Of a DNA stretch of 64,000 nt, positions 34,046 through 43,223 are shown piece by piece; position 1 is the first letter of the stretch; every line of letters starts with the position of its first letter. This DNA comes from Catenuloplanes indicus. Its GTDB lineage: Bacteria; Actinomycetota; Actinomycetes; Mycobacteriales; Micromonosporaceae. A program made the translations under genes and the position numbers. The stretch is from positions 2,356,001 to 2,420,000 of the forward strand of contig NZ_JAUSUZ010000001.1 in assembly GCF_030813715.1 (NCBI RefSeq), read 5' to 3'. The notes below the pieces were generated by a model that was given only the letters and a program-made list of their open reading frames with translations, had not been told where the DNA came from and did no database searches.

Positions 34046-34813
34046 TCAGGCCCGCGCCGGTGCGGTGGTCAGCAGAGCAGCCACCCGGGGCAGCGCGGTG
34101 ACCAGGTCCTCGCGGATCACCTCGGCCGCGATGGCGTCGTAGGGCGTCGGATCGCGGTTGATGATCACGAGCTGGGCGCCTCGGTCCACCGCGAGCGCGC
34201 ACAGCGACGCGACCGGGTTCACGATCAGCGAGCTGCCCGCCGCGATCACCAGCTGCGACGCGGAGACGATCGCGGCCGCGTCGCCGAGCAGCCGCGCGTT
34301 CAGCTCCTCGCCGAACAGCACGGTGCCGAGTTTGAGGATGCCGCCGCAGGCCGTGCAGCGCGGGTCGGTCTCCCCCGCCGCGACCCGCACCCGCACTTCC
34401 GTGGTCGGCAGGCCGCGCCGGCAGCCGGTGCAGTCCGTGCGGTGCATGGTGCCGTGCAGCTCCAGCACCTTCCGCTCGGCCAGCCCGGCCCGCTGCTGCA
34501 GGCCGTCGATGTTCTGGGTGAGCACGCGCAGCGCCAGCCCCGGCCGGTCCAGCGACGCGATCGCGCGGTGTGCCGGGTTCGGCTCCGCGCCCCAGGCCGC
34601 GTGGTCCACATAGGTGCGCCAGAACCGCGCGCGGACCTGCGCGTCCGCCATGAATCGGCGGTAGGTGAACGCCTCCGCCGCCGACGGGTCCCGCGTCCAC
34701 ACGCCGTCCGGCCCGCGGTAGTCCGGAATCCCGGACGCGGTGGACACCCCGGCTCCGCTCAACACCGCGACCCGGCTGACGTGCTGTGCCCAGACGGGCG
34801 TCGACGCGTTCAT
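34046..34813 (-). CDS. Sir2-family NAD-dependent protein deacylase
   Basis: A 255-residue sirtuin from the ATG at 34813 (a GTG six bases earlier would add two residues). It has GAGVSTASGIPDYRG for NAD binding, TQNIDGLQQRAG, the catalytic His in LHGTMHRTDC, a four-cysteine zinc site (CTGC and CTAC), and the LFGEEL, GSSLIVNP and IINRD motifs. Sirtuins remove acyl groups from lysines using NAD, producing nicotinamide and O-acyl-ADP-ribose. It is convergent with the VWA lipoprotein gene 15 bases away and appears monocistronic. Confidence 0.92.
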   Translation of the reverse strand: MNASTPVWAQHVSRVAVLSGAGVSTASGIPDYRGPDGVWTRDPSAAEAFTYRRFMADAQVRARFWRTYVDHAAWGAEPNPAHRAIASLDRPGLALRVLTQNIDGLQQRAGLAERKVLELHGTMHRTDCTGCRRGLPTTEVRVRVAAGETDPRCTACGGILKLGTVLFGEELNARLLGDAAAIVSASQLVIAAGSSLIVNPVASLCALAVDRGAQLVIINRDPTPYDAIAAEVIREDLVTALPRVAALLTTAPARA

Positions 34814-34910
34814 GGCCACCGAGGCTAGGGCGCCCGGCGTACCGTGGGCGACGGAATTTCCGGTTATGACGGCCCTTCCCTATTGATGATCCGGGCGGCA
34901 GGATGTGCGC

Positions 34911-35327
34911 ATGGGCGAACTCGTGCCGATGCCACGCCGGGGCGATCTCTTCTCCGATGTCCGCGGCGACGGTCGTGTCATGCGGGTCAGTTGCCACGAC
35001 GAGAGCGGCATGATCGTGCTCTCGCTCTGGGCCGACCGTCATTGCCGCGCATCGTTCCGGCTGGACGGTGCGGACGTCCCGCGCCTGCTCGAGGCGCTCG
35101 GCAGCCTGCGTCCGGTCACGCCGTCGCAGCGGCTCGACCCGGCCCGGCAGGACCCGGCCGACCTGCTCTCCTGGGACCCGTCCGGCCTGTCCGTGTCCGC
35201 CGAGGCCGAGATCGGCGAGCCGGAGCCGCCACGCCTGCCGCGCACCGGGGCGTACGACGTGGTCGTCCGCCCGATCTCGCCCGCGCCACGCGACCCCGGC
35301 CAGTGGCCGCCCGCCGCCGCCGGCTGA
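34911..35327 (+). CDS. Hypothetical small cytoplasmic protein
   Basis: A 138-residue protein of unknown function from the ATG at 34911. The N-terminal half (VMRVSCHDESGMIVLSLWADRHCRASFRLDGADVPRLLEAL) has the look of a small beta-rich domain ending in a helix, a pattern common in actinobacterial unknowns; the rest is Pro/Arg-rich and probably disordered. No membrane segment is visible. A GTG six bases earlier (34905) is a possible start. Codon usage matches the genome. The next small gene lies 90 bases downstream on the same strand. Confidence 0.65.
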   Translation: MGELVPMPRRGDLFSDVRGDGRVMRVSCHDESGMIVLSLWADRHCRASFRLDGADVPRLLEALGSLRPVTPSQRLDPARQDPADLLSWDPSGLSVSAEAEIGEPEPPRLPRTGAYDVVVRPISPAPRDPGQWPPAAAG

Positions 35328-35416
35328 CCTGAGGGTTACCCTGGGTGATTGTTTCCACCGGTGGCGCGGCGTCCGGCGCGCGCTACTCTGGTGTGGCCGA
35401 CGTTGGGAGGTCCCCC

Positions 35417-35590
35417 ATGCCGACCCTGATGCTCTGGGTGTCGACGATCGCTCTGCTGGCCGTGGCCGGCCTCGCCTGGCTGTCCGCGCGCCCGCGCACC
35501 GGCCGGGTGCCGGTCGTCCGGGTGATCGACCGCGACGGCCGCGAGCGCACCCTCCCGGCCGACGACCCCCGCATCTCCCGCCACCTCTGA
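35417..35590 (+). CDS. Small single-pass membrane protein
   Basis: A 57-residue protein with a GGGAGG ribosome binding site seven bases before the ATG. One membrane segment (LMLWVSTIALLAVAGLAWL) starts near residue 3, followed by a basic, charged tail (VVRVIDRDGRERTLPADDPR). The family is not recognised and no function can be assigned. It is convergent with the DUF2332 gene, whose stop lies 15 bases away. Confidence 0.6.
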   Translation: MPTLMLWVSTIALLAVAGLAWLSARPRTGRVPVVRVIDRDGRERTLPADDPRISRHL

Positions 35591-35604
35591 CCGGGCGACC
35601 GGCC

Positions 35605-36519
35605 TCAGACGCGCCGCATGCCCTGGCCGTGCCCGCGCGTCCAGGCCAGTGGCCGCCCGTCCAGCGCCAGCATGTTGTGGTAACCGGGCGGCGGCCCGGC
35701 CGCGCCCGGCGTCAGCACGTCCGGTGCCTCGTTCGAGATCCAGTGCCCGGGTAGCGACCGCACCAGCGACACGAACGCCGCACGCGGCTCCGGCGGCACC
35801 AGATAGAGCACGGACGTGTGGAAGACGACCAGCGTCGCACCGGCCGGCGCCCGCGCGGCCAGCGACGGCAGCGCCTCCACCAGGTCACCGCGCACCAGCA
35901 GCGGTGGGTCCGCCGCCACGACCGCGGCCGCCTGACGCAGCCGGGTGCGCCGGTGCTCGTGCTCCGGCCAGATCAGCGCGTCCAGCCAGGCCAGATCCGC
36001 GGCGGAGCGCACGTCCAGCGGGTTGAGGTCGATGCCGGCCCGCCACACCACCTCCGGTCGCCGGGACGGCAGAAGATCAGATTCACAATGCAGCACCGGT
36101 ACGCCGTCCCCGAGCGCATGCGGGCCGTACCGGTAGGAGTAGCGGTCCGGATAGAGGCACAGCCCCGCGGACGCGCCCACCTCCAACAGCGCCAGCGGCT
36201 GCGGCAGCGACGCCAGCACCGGGAGCAGCAGCGCACACCGCCCGGCCTCGTTCGTCTGCGTGATCCGTGCGCGCATCTCCCGCGCCACCGCGTTCCACCG
36301 CTCCACCACGAACGCCCGGAACCCCGCCCACGACTCCACCGGACCACCCAGCAGCCGCACCGTCCCGAACAGCAGGTTCGGCTGCCGCTTGGCCTCCGGC
36401 AGCCCGTCGATCAACGCCAGCAGTTCCGCGTCCCCGGCCACAGCGCGCGCCAGTCCCTCATACACCGGCGACACCCCGCACGCCTCCTGGGCGAACGCGG
36501 CATATCGAAGATCGGTCAT
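35605..36519 (-). CDS. DUF2332 family protein
   Basis: A 304-residue protein of the DUF2332 family, recognised from the N-terminal FAQEACGVSPVYEGLARAVAGD, the QPNLLFGTVRLL segment, LLEVGASAGLCLYPDRYSYRY and DLNPLDV. LLEVGASAG resembles the glycine-rich SAM-binding motif of methyltransferases, so a methyltransferase-like fold is possible, but no activity is established for the family. It lies alone between the small membrane protein and the SulP transporter. Confidence 0.85.
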   Translation of the reverse strand: MTDLRYAAFAQEACGVSPVYEGLARAVAGDAELLALIDGLPEAKRQPNLLFGTVRLLGGPVESWAGFRAFVVERWNAVAREMRARITQTNEAGRCALLLPVLASLPQPLALLEVGASAGLCLYPDRYSYRYGPHALGDGVPVLHCESDLLPSRRPEVVWRAGIDLNPLDVRSAADLAWLDALIWPEHEHRRTRLRQAAAVVAADPPLLVRGDLVEALPSLAARAPAGATLVVFHTSVLYLVPPEPRAAFVSLVRSLPGHWISNEAPDVLTPGAAGPPPGYHNMLALDGRPLAWTRGHGQGMRRV

Positions 36520-36576
36520 ACATAGAGCATCCCCGAGCGCGCGGCGCCCGGGGATGCGGGTGATCTGAGGGTCTGC

Positions 36577-36687
36577 CTAGCCCGGGCCGATGTAGGTCAT
36601 GTCGACGTCCCCTCGCAGCGTGTCCCGGCCGCTCCCTCCGGACCGGCCGAGATCTACTCTACGGACGCTCTGAGCTGGGCAGATCAC
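36577..36687 (-). CDS. Possible 36-residue small protein
   Basis: A GTG at 36687 opens a frame ending at 36577 whose product ends in RGDVDMTYIGPG. A GAGGGG inside the frame also precedes an internal ATG (MTYIGPG). The 3' half has coding-like third positions, the 5' half does not. There is no homologue I recognise. The stretch lies between the SulP terminator and the DUF2332 start and might equally be untranslated leader. Confidence 0.25.
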   Translation of the reverse strand: MICPAQSVRRVDLGRSGGSGRDTLRGDVDMTYIGPG

Positions 36688-36695
36688 CAAATCGT

Positions 36696-36713
36696 GCCAC
36701 CGTGGAAGGTGGC
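36696..36713 (-). terminator. Short hairpin at the end of the SulP-carbonic anhydrase gene
   Basis: GCCACC and GGTGGC pair around GTGGAA, with the hairpin touching the SulP stop codon. Confidence 0.45.
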
Positions 36714-38980
36714 TAGACGGTCACCGGAGCGGTCGGCGAGAGGATGTGCAGGCGCCCCTCGGCGATGTCGAAGTAGCCGCCGCACAGCTCCAGTTCGCCG
36801 GCCGCCTCGCGGGCCGCGACCGCCGGGTGGGTGCGCAGGTTGTCCAGTTGCTGCAGCACGTTCTCCCGGCCGAGGCGGTCCAGCCGGCCCGGTCCGTCCG
36901 GCCGGGACGAGAGCCGGTCCAGGCTGTGCGAGCCGTGCCGGAGCCAGCCGCTCAGGTACGGCATGTTGCCCGCGCTCCCCGGCGTGAGCAGCGCGTCCAT
37001 CGCGCCGCAGGCGGAGTGGCCGCAGACCGTGATGGTCCGGATCGGCAGCACCGCCAGCGCGTACTCGATGGCGGCGATCGTGGAGTCGTTCGGGTCGGCC
37101 TCGCCGTGGCGCGGCACCAGGTTGCCGACGTTGCGGACGGTGAACAGGTCACCCGGGCCGCTCGACGTGATCATGTTGGGCACCAGGCGCGAGTCGGCGC
37201 AGGTGATGAAGAGGTGGGTGGGCCGCTGCCCGTGGGCCAGCTCGCTGAGCAGCGGCTGGACCAGCGGCGCCACCTTCGACTGGTACTCCTCGGTGCCCTC
37301 CTCCAGCTGCCGGCGGCCGGAGAGCGTGGTGGCGAGCGGGTGCCAGGCCGCACGGTTGCGGACCGGTGGCGTGCGGCGCACCGGTCGTGGCAGCCCGGAC
37401 CGGCCCGGCGCGTACCACTGTTCGAGCACCTCGTCGATGCGGACGGTCCCGCCGGCCCGTTCGTACCCGGTGCGCCAGTCGTCGATCGCGGTGACGCCGG
37501 CGTGGTCCATGAAATCGATGTTCAAAGAAAGATCAACAACGGCCTTCGCGGGTACGGCCGTGAGCGCGCGGGTCAGCGCCGGCACGCTGAGGAACGTCAG
37601 CGACCCGTCCACCGCGACCCGGACCGAGCCGTGCAGCTGCGGCGTGACCTGCACGTGGATGGACGCGAGCCGCCGGATGGTGAGCAGCAGCGCGCAGCCG
37701 AGCCCGATCAGCACGCCCTCGAACAGTCCGAGCGCCACCACACCGGCCATGGTCAGCAGGTAGACCGGTAGCTCGCCGTGCCGGTGCACGCCGCGCATGT
37801 GGGACAGGTTGACCATCTGCACGCCGATCGCGACCAGCAGCGCGGCCAGCGCGCCGAGCGGGATCAGCTCGATCGCCGGCGCCGCGGCCAGCGCGAGCGC
37901 CAGCACCCAGGCGCCGTGCATGACGGTGGAGCGCCGGCTGCGCGCACCGGCCTTCGCGTTCGCGGTGCTGCGCACGATCACACCGGCCACCGGCAGGCCG
38001 CCGAGCAGACCGGCGGTCAGGTTCGCGGCGCCCTGTCCGGCCAGTTCCCGGTCCAGGTTGACGCGCGGGCCGTCGTGCAGCCGGTCGACCGCGACCGCGC
38101 AGAGCAGCGACTCGACGCTGGCGACCAGCGCGACCGCGACGACCGCGCCGGCGATCGACGTCCAGCTGCCCTCCGGCCACTGTGGCGTGACGAGCGCGCC
38201 GAGCGGGTCCGCGGGCAGGTCGACGCGGGCCACGTCCCAGCCGAACACGGCCGCGACGCCGGTACCGGCCGCGATCGCGGCGAGCGGCGCCGGTACGACC
38301 CGGAACCGCTCCGGCAGCCGCGGCCAGGCGATCAGCACGGTCAGCGTGAGCAGGCCGGTGGCGACGGTCAGCGAGTGATTGTGAATGAGCTGACCGGGCA
38401 GCTCACGAAGGTTGTCCAGCGCGGAGCTCTGCGGCGTACCGCCGAGCACGATGTGCAGCTGGGAGAGTGCGATGACCACGCCGACACCGGCGAGCATGCC
38501 GTGGATGACCGCGGGCGAGACCGCGAGCGCGGCGCGGGCCACCCGGAACAGGCCGAGCAGCAGTTGCAGCACGCCGGCCCCGGCGACGATCGCGCAGGTG
38601 GCGGCCCATCCGTAGGACTGCACCAGGCCGGCCACGATCACGGTGAGGCCGGCCGCGGGGCCGCTGACCTGCACGGCCGAGCCGCCGATCAGACCACCGA
38701 CGATGCCGCCGACCACGGCGCTGATCAGGCCGGCGACCAGCGGTGCACCGGACGCGACCGCGATGCCGAGCGAGAGCGGCACGGCGATCAGCACCACGAC
38801 CAGCGAGGCGCCGAAGTCACCCCGCCAGGTCCAGGCCTTTGTGGAACCGGGTTCGCCGGTAACGGGCGGGCCGTGCGCGCCGTCGGCCGCCGGTGGCGGG
38901 TCCGGATCCCCGGCCGGGAGCTTGCCGTCGCCCTGCGCGACAACGCTCCCCGATACCCTTAAATGCTTAAAAATCGCCAT
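36713..38980 (-). CDS. SulP-family anion transporter fused to beta-carbonic anhydrase
   Basis: A 755-residue fusion. Residues about 45-440 form a SulP transporter with ten or more membrane segments (GIAVASGAPLVAGLISAVVGGIVGG, VSGPAAGLTVIV, then NLTAGLLGGLPVAGVIVRS). A STAS domain follows (about 445-530). The C-terminal 200 residues are a beta-carbonic anhydrase with zinc and catalytic motifs CADSRLVP and GHSACGAM. Mycobacterial Rv3273 has the same layout. The fusion suggests bicarbonate uptake coupled to CO2/bicarbonate conversion at the membrane; sulfate is the alternative substrate. GGTGGAG precedes the ATG, and TTACGT half-sites lie upstream. Confidence 0.92.
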   Translation of the reverse strand: MAIFKHLRVSGSVVAQGDGKLPAGDPDPPPAADGAHGPPVTGEPGSTKAWTWRGDFGASLVVVLIAVPLSLGIAVASGAPLVAGLISAVVGGIVGGLIGGSAVQVSGPAAGLTVIVAGLVQSYGWAATCAIVAGAGVLQLLLGLFRVARAALAVSPAVIHGMLAGVGVVIALSQLHIVLGGTPQSSALDNLRELPGQLIHNHSLTVATGLLTLTVLIAWPRLPERFRVVPAPLAAIAAGTGVAAVFGWDVARVDLPADPLGALVTPQWPEGSWTSIAGAVVAVALVASVESLLCAVAVDRLHDGPRVNLDRELAGQGAANLTAGLLGGLPVAGVIVRSTANAKAGARSRRSTVMHGAWVLALALAAAPAIELIPLGALAALLVAIGVQMVNLSHMRGVHRHGELPVYLLTMAGVVALGLFEGVLIGLGCALLLTIRRLASIHVQVTPQLHGSVRVAVDGSLTFLSVPALTRALTAVPAKAVVDLSLNIDFMDHAGVTAIDDWRTGYERAGGTVRIDEVLEQWYAPGRSGLPRPVRRTPPVRNRAAWHPLATTLSGRRQLEEGTEEYQSKVAPLVQPLLSELAHGQRPTHLFITCADSRLVPNMITSSGPGDLFTVRNVGNLVPRHGEADPNDSTIAAIEYALAVLPIRTITVCGHSACGAMDALLTPGSAGNMPYLSGWLRHGSHSLDRLSSRPDGPGRLDRLGRENVLQQLDNLRTHPAVAAREAAGELELCGGYFDIAEGRLHILSPTAPVTV

Positions 38981-38992
38981 ACTCCACCTTCT

Positions 38993-39020
38993 TTACGTAC
39001 GTAAGGTGCGGTCCTTACGT
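38993..39020. promoter_or_regulatory. Repeated TTACGT operator-like elements upstream of the SulP gene
   Basis: TTACGTACGTAA (38993-39004) is a 12-bp perfect palindrome, and ACGTAAGG (38999-39006) pairs with CCTTACGT (39013-39020) across six bases. The three TTACGT half-sites end just 12 bases upstream of the SulP ATG, so a bound regulator would cover the translation start or promoter. The binding protein is not known. Confidence 0.5.
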
Positions 39021-39155
39021 GCGCACAGAGTAGCGACCAGGGGTTGATGGAGTAGGCGGATCCGCGCCGAATCGTGGCACGTTAACCCGGGATTAATCCC
39101 TACGTATCAGCAGAAGCTTGATACAAGCCGCGAACTACCTGATAACTGCCTGAAA

Positions 39156-39199
39156 CCGAAGGTCCGAGCGGGGGCTCTCAAACCCGCCCGGACCTTCGG
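39156..39199 (-). terminator. Hairpin terminator after the anthranilate synthase gene
   Basis: CCGAAGGTCCG pairs perfectly with CGGACCTTCGG, extended inward by CGGG/CCCG. It lies about 40 bases past the anthranilate synthase stop and separates it from the SulP promoter. Confidence 0.8.
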
Positions 39200-39235
39200 C
39201 GACCCCGGCATCATCAGGTGCCGCTATCAGACCTG

Positions 39236-41194
39236 CTACCCGCGAACCGCCGGAATATGCGAATCGGAAACCGATTTCTGCGTGGGAGCGCTTCCGGTTT
39301 CCAGCAGCGCGGTCAGCAACTGGGTCAGCACGGCCAGGCCGTCCTGGCTGAGCACCGACTCAGGGTGGAACTGCACGCCGGCGAAACCCGGCCCGCGCAG
39401 CGCGTGCACCGCGCCGTCCGCCGTGTCCCGGGCCAGCTCGACCGGGCCGTGCGGCGTCGGCAGCAGGTCCACGCCGGACAGAGCGGTGTAGGTGGAGTAG
39501 AAGCCGACCCGGCGCATCGTCCCGAAGAGTGAGATGTCACGCTGCATCCCCTGATAGGGCGCGTCCCTGCGGTGCAGGGGCAGACCCAGCATGCTGGACA
39601 GCAACTGGTGGGAGAGGCACACGGCCAGCATCGGCCGGCCGCCGGCCAGCCGGTCCGCGATCACCGCGCGCAGCGCCACCGCCGGCGGGAACGCCGGATC
39701 CGACGGATCGCCCGGGCCGGGGCCCGGCACCAGCAGGCCGAACGAGTCCAGGTCCGTGCCGGGCGCATGCCAGGGCCGCACGGTCACGTCCAGGCCGAGC
39801 GCGCGCAGCTGATGCGCCAGCATGCCGGTGAACGTGTCCTCCCCGTCCACGATCAGCGCGCGCCGTCCCGCGAACAACGGCCGCGGCGCGGCCGAGACCC
39901 GGTCCTCGAGCCAGAACCGGGCGAGCCGGTCGTTACGGGCGGCGAGCGCACGCCGTACCGCGGGATGGCCGTGATCGTGGGTCTTGATCTGACCGGTGGC
40001 GGCGCGGGGACGGAGGCCGAGCGCGGCCAGCACGCCCGCGGCCTTGGCGTAGGTCTCCGCGACCTCGCCGGCCGGTGTCGAGTGCCGGACCAGCGTGGCG
40101 CCGACCGGGACGCGCAGCTCACCCGTGGGCGACAACTCCGCGGTACGGATCAGGATCGGCGCGTCCAGCGACTGACCGCCGTCCGCGTCCCGGCCGAGCA
40201 GCGCGAGCACGCCCGCGTAGTAGCGGCGGCCGCGGCGCTCGTGCCGCGCGATCACCCGGGCGGCGTTCTCGATCGGGCTGCCGGTCACGGTCGGCGCGAA
40301 CATCGTCTCGCGCAGCACGTCCCGCACGTCCAGCGCGGTGCGGCCGGCCAGCAGATACTCGGTGTGGGTGAGGTGCGACATCTCCTTCAGGTACGGGCCC
40401 AGCACCTGGCCGCCGGCCTCCGCGACCGCGGCCATCATCTTCAGCTCCTCGTCCAGCACCATGTAGAGCTCGTCGCGCTCCTTCGGGTCGGCCAGGAACG
40501 CCCGCAGGTCGCCGCCGCCCGCGTGCCGGAACGTGCCGCTGATCGGGTTCATCATCACCAGACCGCGGTCCACGCTGACGTGCCGTTCCGGCGTCGCGCC
40601 GATCAGGTGGCGGGTGCCGGTCCAGACCATGAACGTCCAGTACGCGCCGCGTTCGCCGGTCAGCAGGTTCCGGAACGCGGCGAGCGCGGCCGTGCGCGGC
40701 GCGGTCCGGACCGTCGCGGTCCAGGTGCGGTGAATGACGAAGTTCGCGCCCTCACCGCGCCCGATCTCGTCCCGCAGCACCTCCTCGACCTTGCCGGCGT
40801 AGGCCTCGTCGCCGACGTCGAAGCCGGCGTCCCCGGTGACGATCGGCGTGTCCGGCAGCGCGCGCAGCACCTCCGCCAGCGGAAGGGCCGCCGACTCCGC
40901 GATGCGCAGGCACTCCATCGGCGTGCCGTCGTCGACCGTGTCGAAACCCCGTTCCACGATCTGCCGGTACGGGACGAGTGCCAGTGTCTGCGGCCCGATT
41001 CGATCGTCGAGCGGCAGTTGCGCGAGCGAGCCGGCGACGGTCAGCTCGCCGGTGAGGACCTCGACCTCGTCGGCGCCCTCGCGCCGGAGCAGCGCGAACG
41101 GCCGCTCGCCAAAGATGATCTCGGTGAACAATGCGGTCTCCCGTGGTTCGGGGCCGTCGCCTCGGCGGACCTCGTCGTGCCACAGGACCTGCAT
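39236..41194 (-). CDS. trpE: Fused anthranilate synthase (TrpE and TrpG domains)
   Basis: From the ATG at 41194 there are 652 residues. The N-terminal chorismate-binding domain (to about residue 425) has MMNPISGTFRHAGG, LDEELKMMAAVAEAGG and MFAPTVTGSPIENAARVI. The C-terminal class I glutamine amidotransferase domain (about 445-630) has the nucleophile Cys in AVCLSHQLL and the His/Glu pair in FHPESVLS. The enzyme converts chorismate and glutamine to anthranilate. The one-chain layout is shared by TrpE(G) and by PhzE-type enzymes of secondary metabolism. The upstream tandem-Trp leader peptide favours a tryptophan-regulated role. No other trp or phenazine gene adjoins it. Confidence 0.85.
   Translation of the reverse strand: MQVLWHDEVRRGDGPEPRETALFTEIIFGERPFALLRREGADEVEVLTGELTVAGSLAQLPLDDRIGPQTLALVPYRQIVERGFDTVDDGTPMECLRIAESAALPLAEVLRALPDTPIVTGDAGFDVGDEAYAGKVEEVLRDEIGRGEGANFVIHRTWTATVRTAPRTAALAAFRNLLTGERGAYWTFMVWTGTRHLIGATPERHVSVDRGLVMMNPISGTFRHAGGGDLRAFLADPKERDELYMVLDEELKMMAAVAEAGGQVLGPYLKEMSHLTHTEYLLAGRTALDVRDVLRETMFAPTVTGSPIENAARVIARHERRGRRYYAGVLALLGRDADGGQSLDAPILIRTAELSPTGELRVPVGATLVRHSTPAGEVAETYAKAAGVLAALGLRPRAATGQIKTHDHGHPAVRRALAARNDRLARFWLEDRVSAAPRPLFAGRRALIVDGEDTFTGMLAHQLRALGLDVTVRPWHAPGTDLDSFGLLVPGPGPGDPSDPAFPPAVALRAVIADRLAGGRPMLAVCLSHQLLSSMLGLPLHRRDAPYQGMQRDISLFGTMRRVGFYSTYTALSGVDLLPTPHGPVELARDTADGAVHALRGPGFAGVQFHPESVLSQDGLAVLTQLLTALLETGSAPTQKSVSDSHIPAVRG
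39283..39296. promoter_or_regulatory. CebR-like palindrome inside the anthranilate synthase 3' end
   Basis: TGGGAGCGCTTCCG differs from the CebR consensus at two positions. It lies within codons for the last 20 residues of the anthranilate synthase and some 300 bases upstream of the SulP gene, with a terminator between. It may be fortuitous. Confidence 0.3.
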
Positions 41195-41197
41195 GTG

Positions 41198-41222
41198 GCG
41201 GCCGCCTCGATCGGGCGGCCGC
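41198..41222 (-). promoter_or_regulatory. Attenuator-like hairpin between trp leader and anthranilate synthase
   Basis: GCGGCCGCC and GGCGGCCGC form a 9-bp perfect stem with the loop TCGATCG. It begins eight bases after the leader-peptide stop and ends three bases before the anthranilate synthase ATG. It may act as a terminator without a U-run, or hide the translation start, depending on ribosome stalling at the leader's Trp codons. Confidence 0.6.
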
Positions 41223-41229
41223 GGTGTGG

Positions 41230-41292
41230 TTACGCGCGGAGCTGATGGGCCGCCGGGGAGGCGGGCCACCAGAAGTTCGGTCGCGCGGTCAT
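41230..41292 (-). CDS. trpL: trp leader peptide with tandem Trp codons
   Basis: A 20-residue frame, MTARPNFWWPASPAAHQLRA, ends 35 bases before the anthranilate synthase ATG. Two adjacent TGG codons at positions 8-9 are typical of transcription-attenuation leader peptides, and the PAAH segment resembles actinomycete trp leaders ending in TAHPAAH (recalled from the Streptomyces examples). No ribosome binding site is visible, but a TACGCT hexamer eight bases before the ATG suggests a leaderless start. Tryptophan shortage would stall ribosomes at the Trp pair and change folding of the downstream hairpin. Confidence 0.78.
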   Translation of the reverse strand: MTARPNFWWPASPAAHQLRA

Positions 41293-41444
41293 GGTTGAGG
41301 AGCGTACCCGGAGAAGTCGCTTGCCGGGGGCGCGGCACGTCGCTACCGTTGATCGCGATGTGATCCGTTGACACCTCCCCGACCCGCGCCCGAGGCCGTT
41401 GCCGCCCGGCGGGTTCCCTCTCGTTATCTTCGAGGTGTCCCGGC

Positions 41445-43184
<1,740 letters not shown>

Positions 43185-43188
43185 GCCG

Positions 43189-43215
43189 GCCGGGAAGGCC
43201 CAGGGCCTTCCCGGC
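43189..43215. terminator. Bidirectional hairpin between ABC-F and sugC genes
   Basis: GCCGGGAAGGCCC and GGGCCTTCCCGGC form a 13-bp perfect stem with a single-base A between the arms, between two convergent stops. Confidence 0.85.
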
Positions 43216-43223
43216 GATCCGGT

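Noticed and set aside
39236-41194. Phenazine (PhzE) biosynthesis locus
   Set aside because: The fused architecture is shared with TrpE(G), no other phz gene is adjacent, and the tandem-Trp leader favours a tryptophan role.
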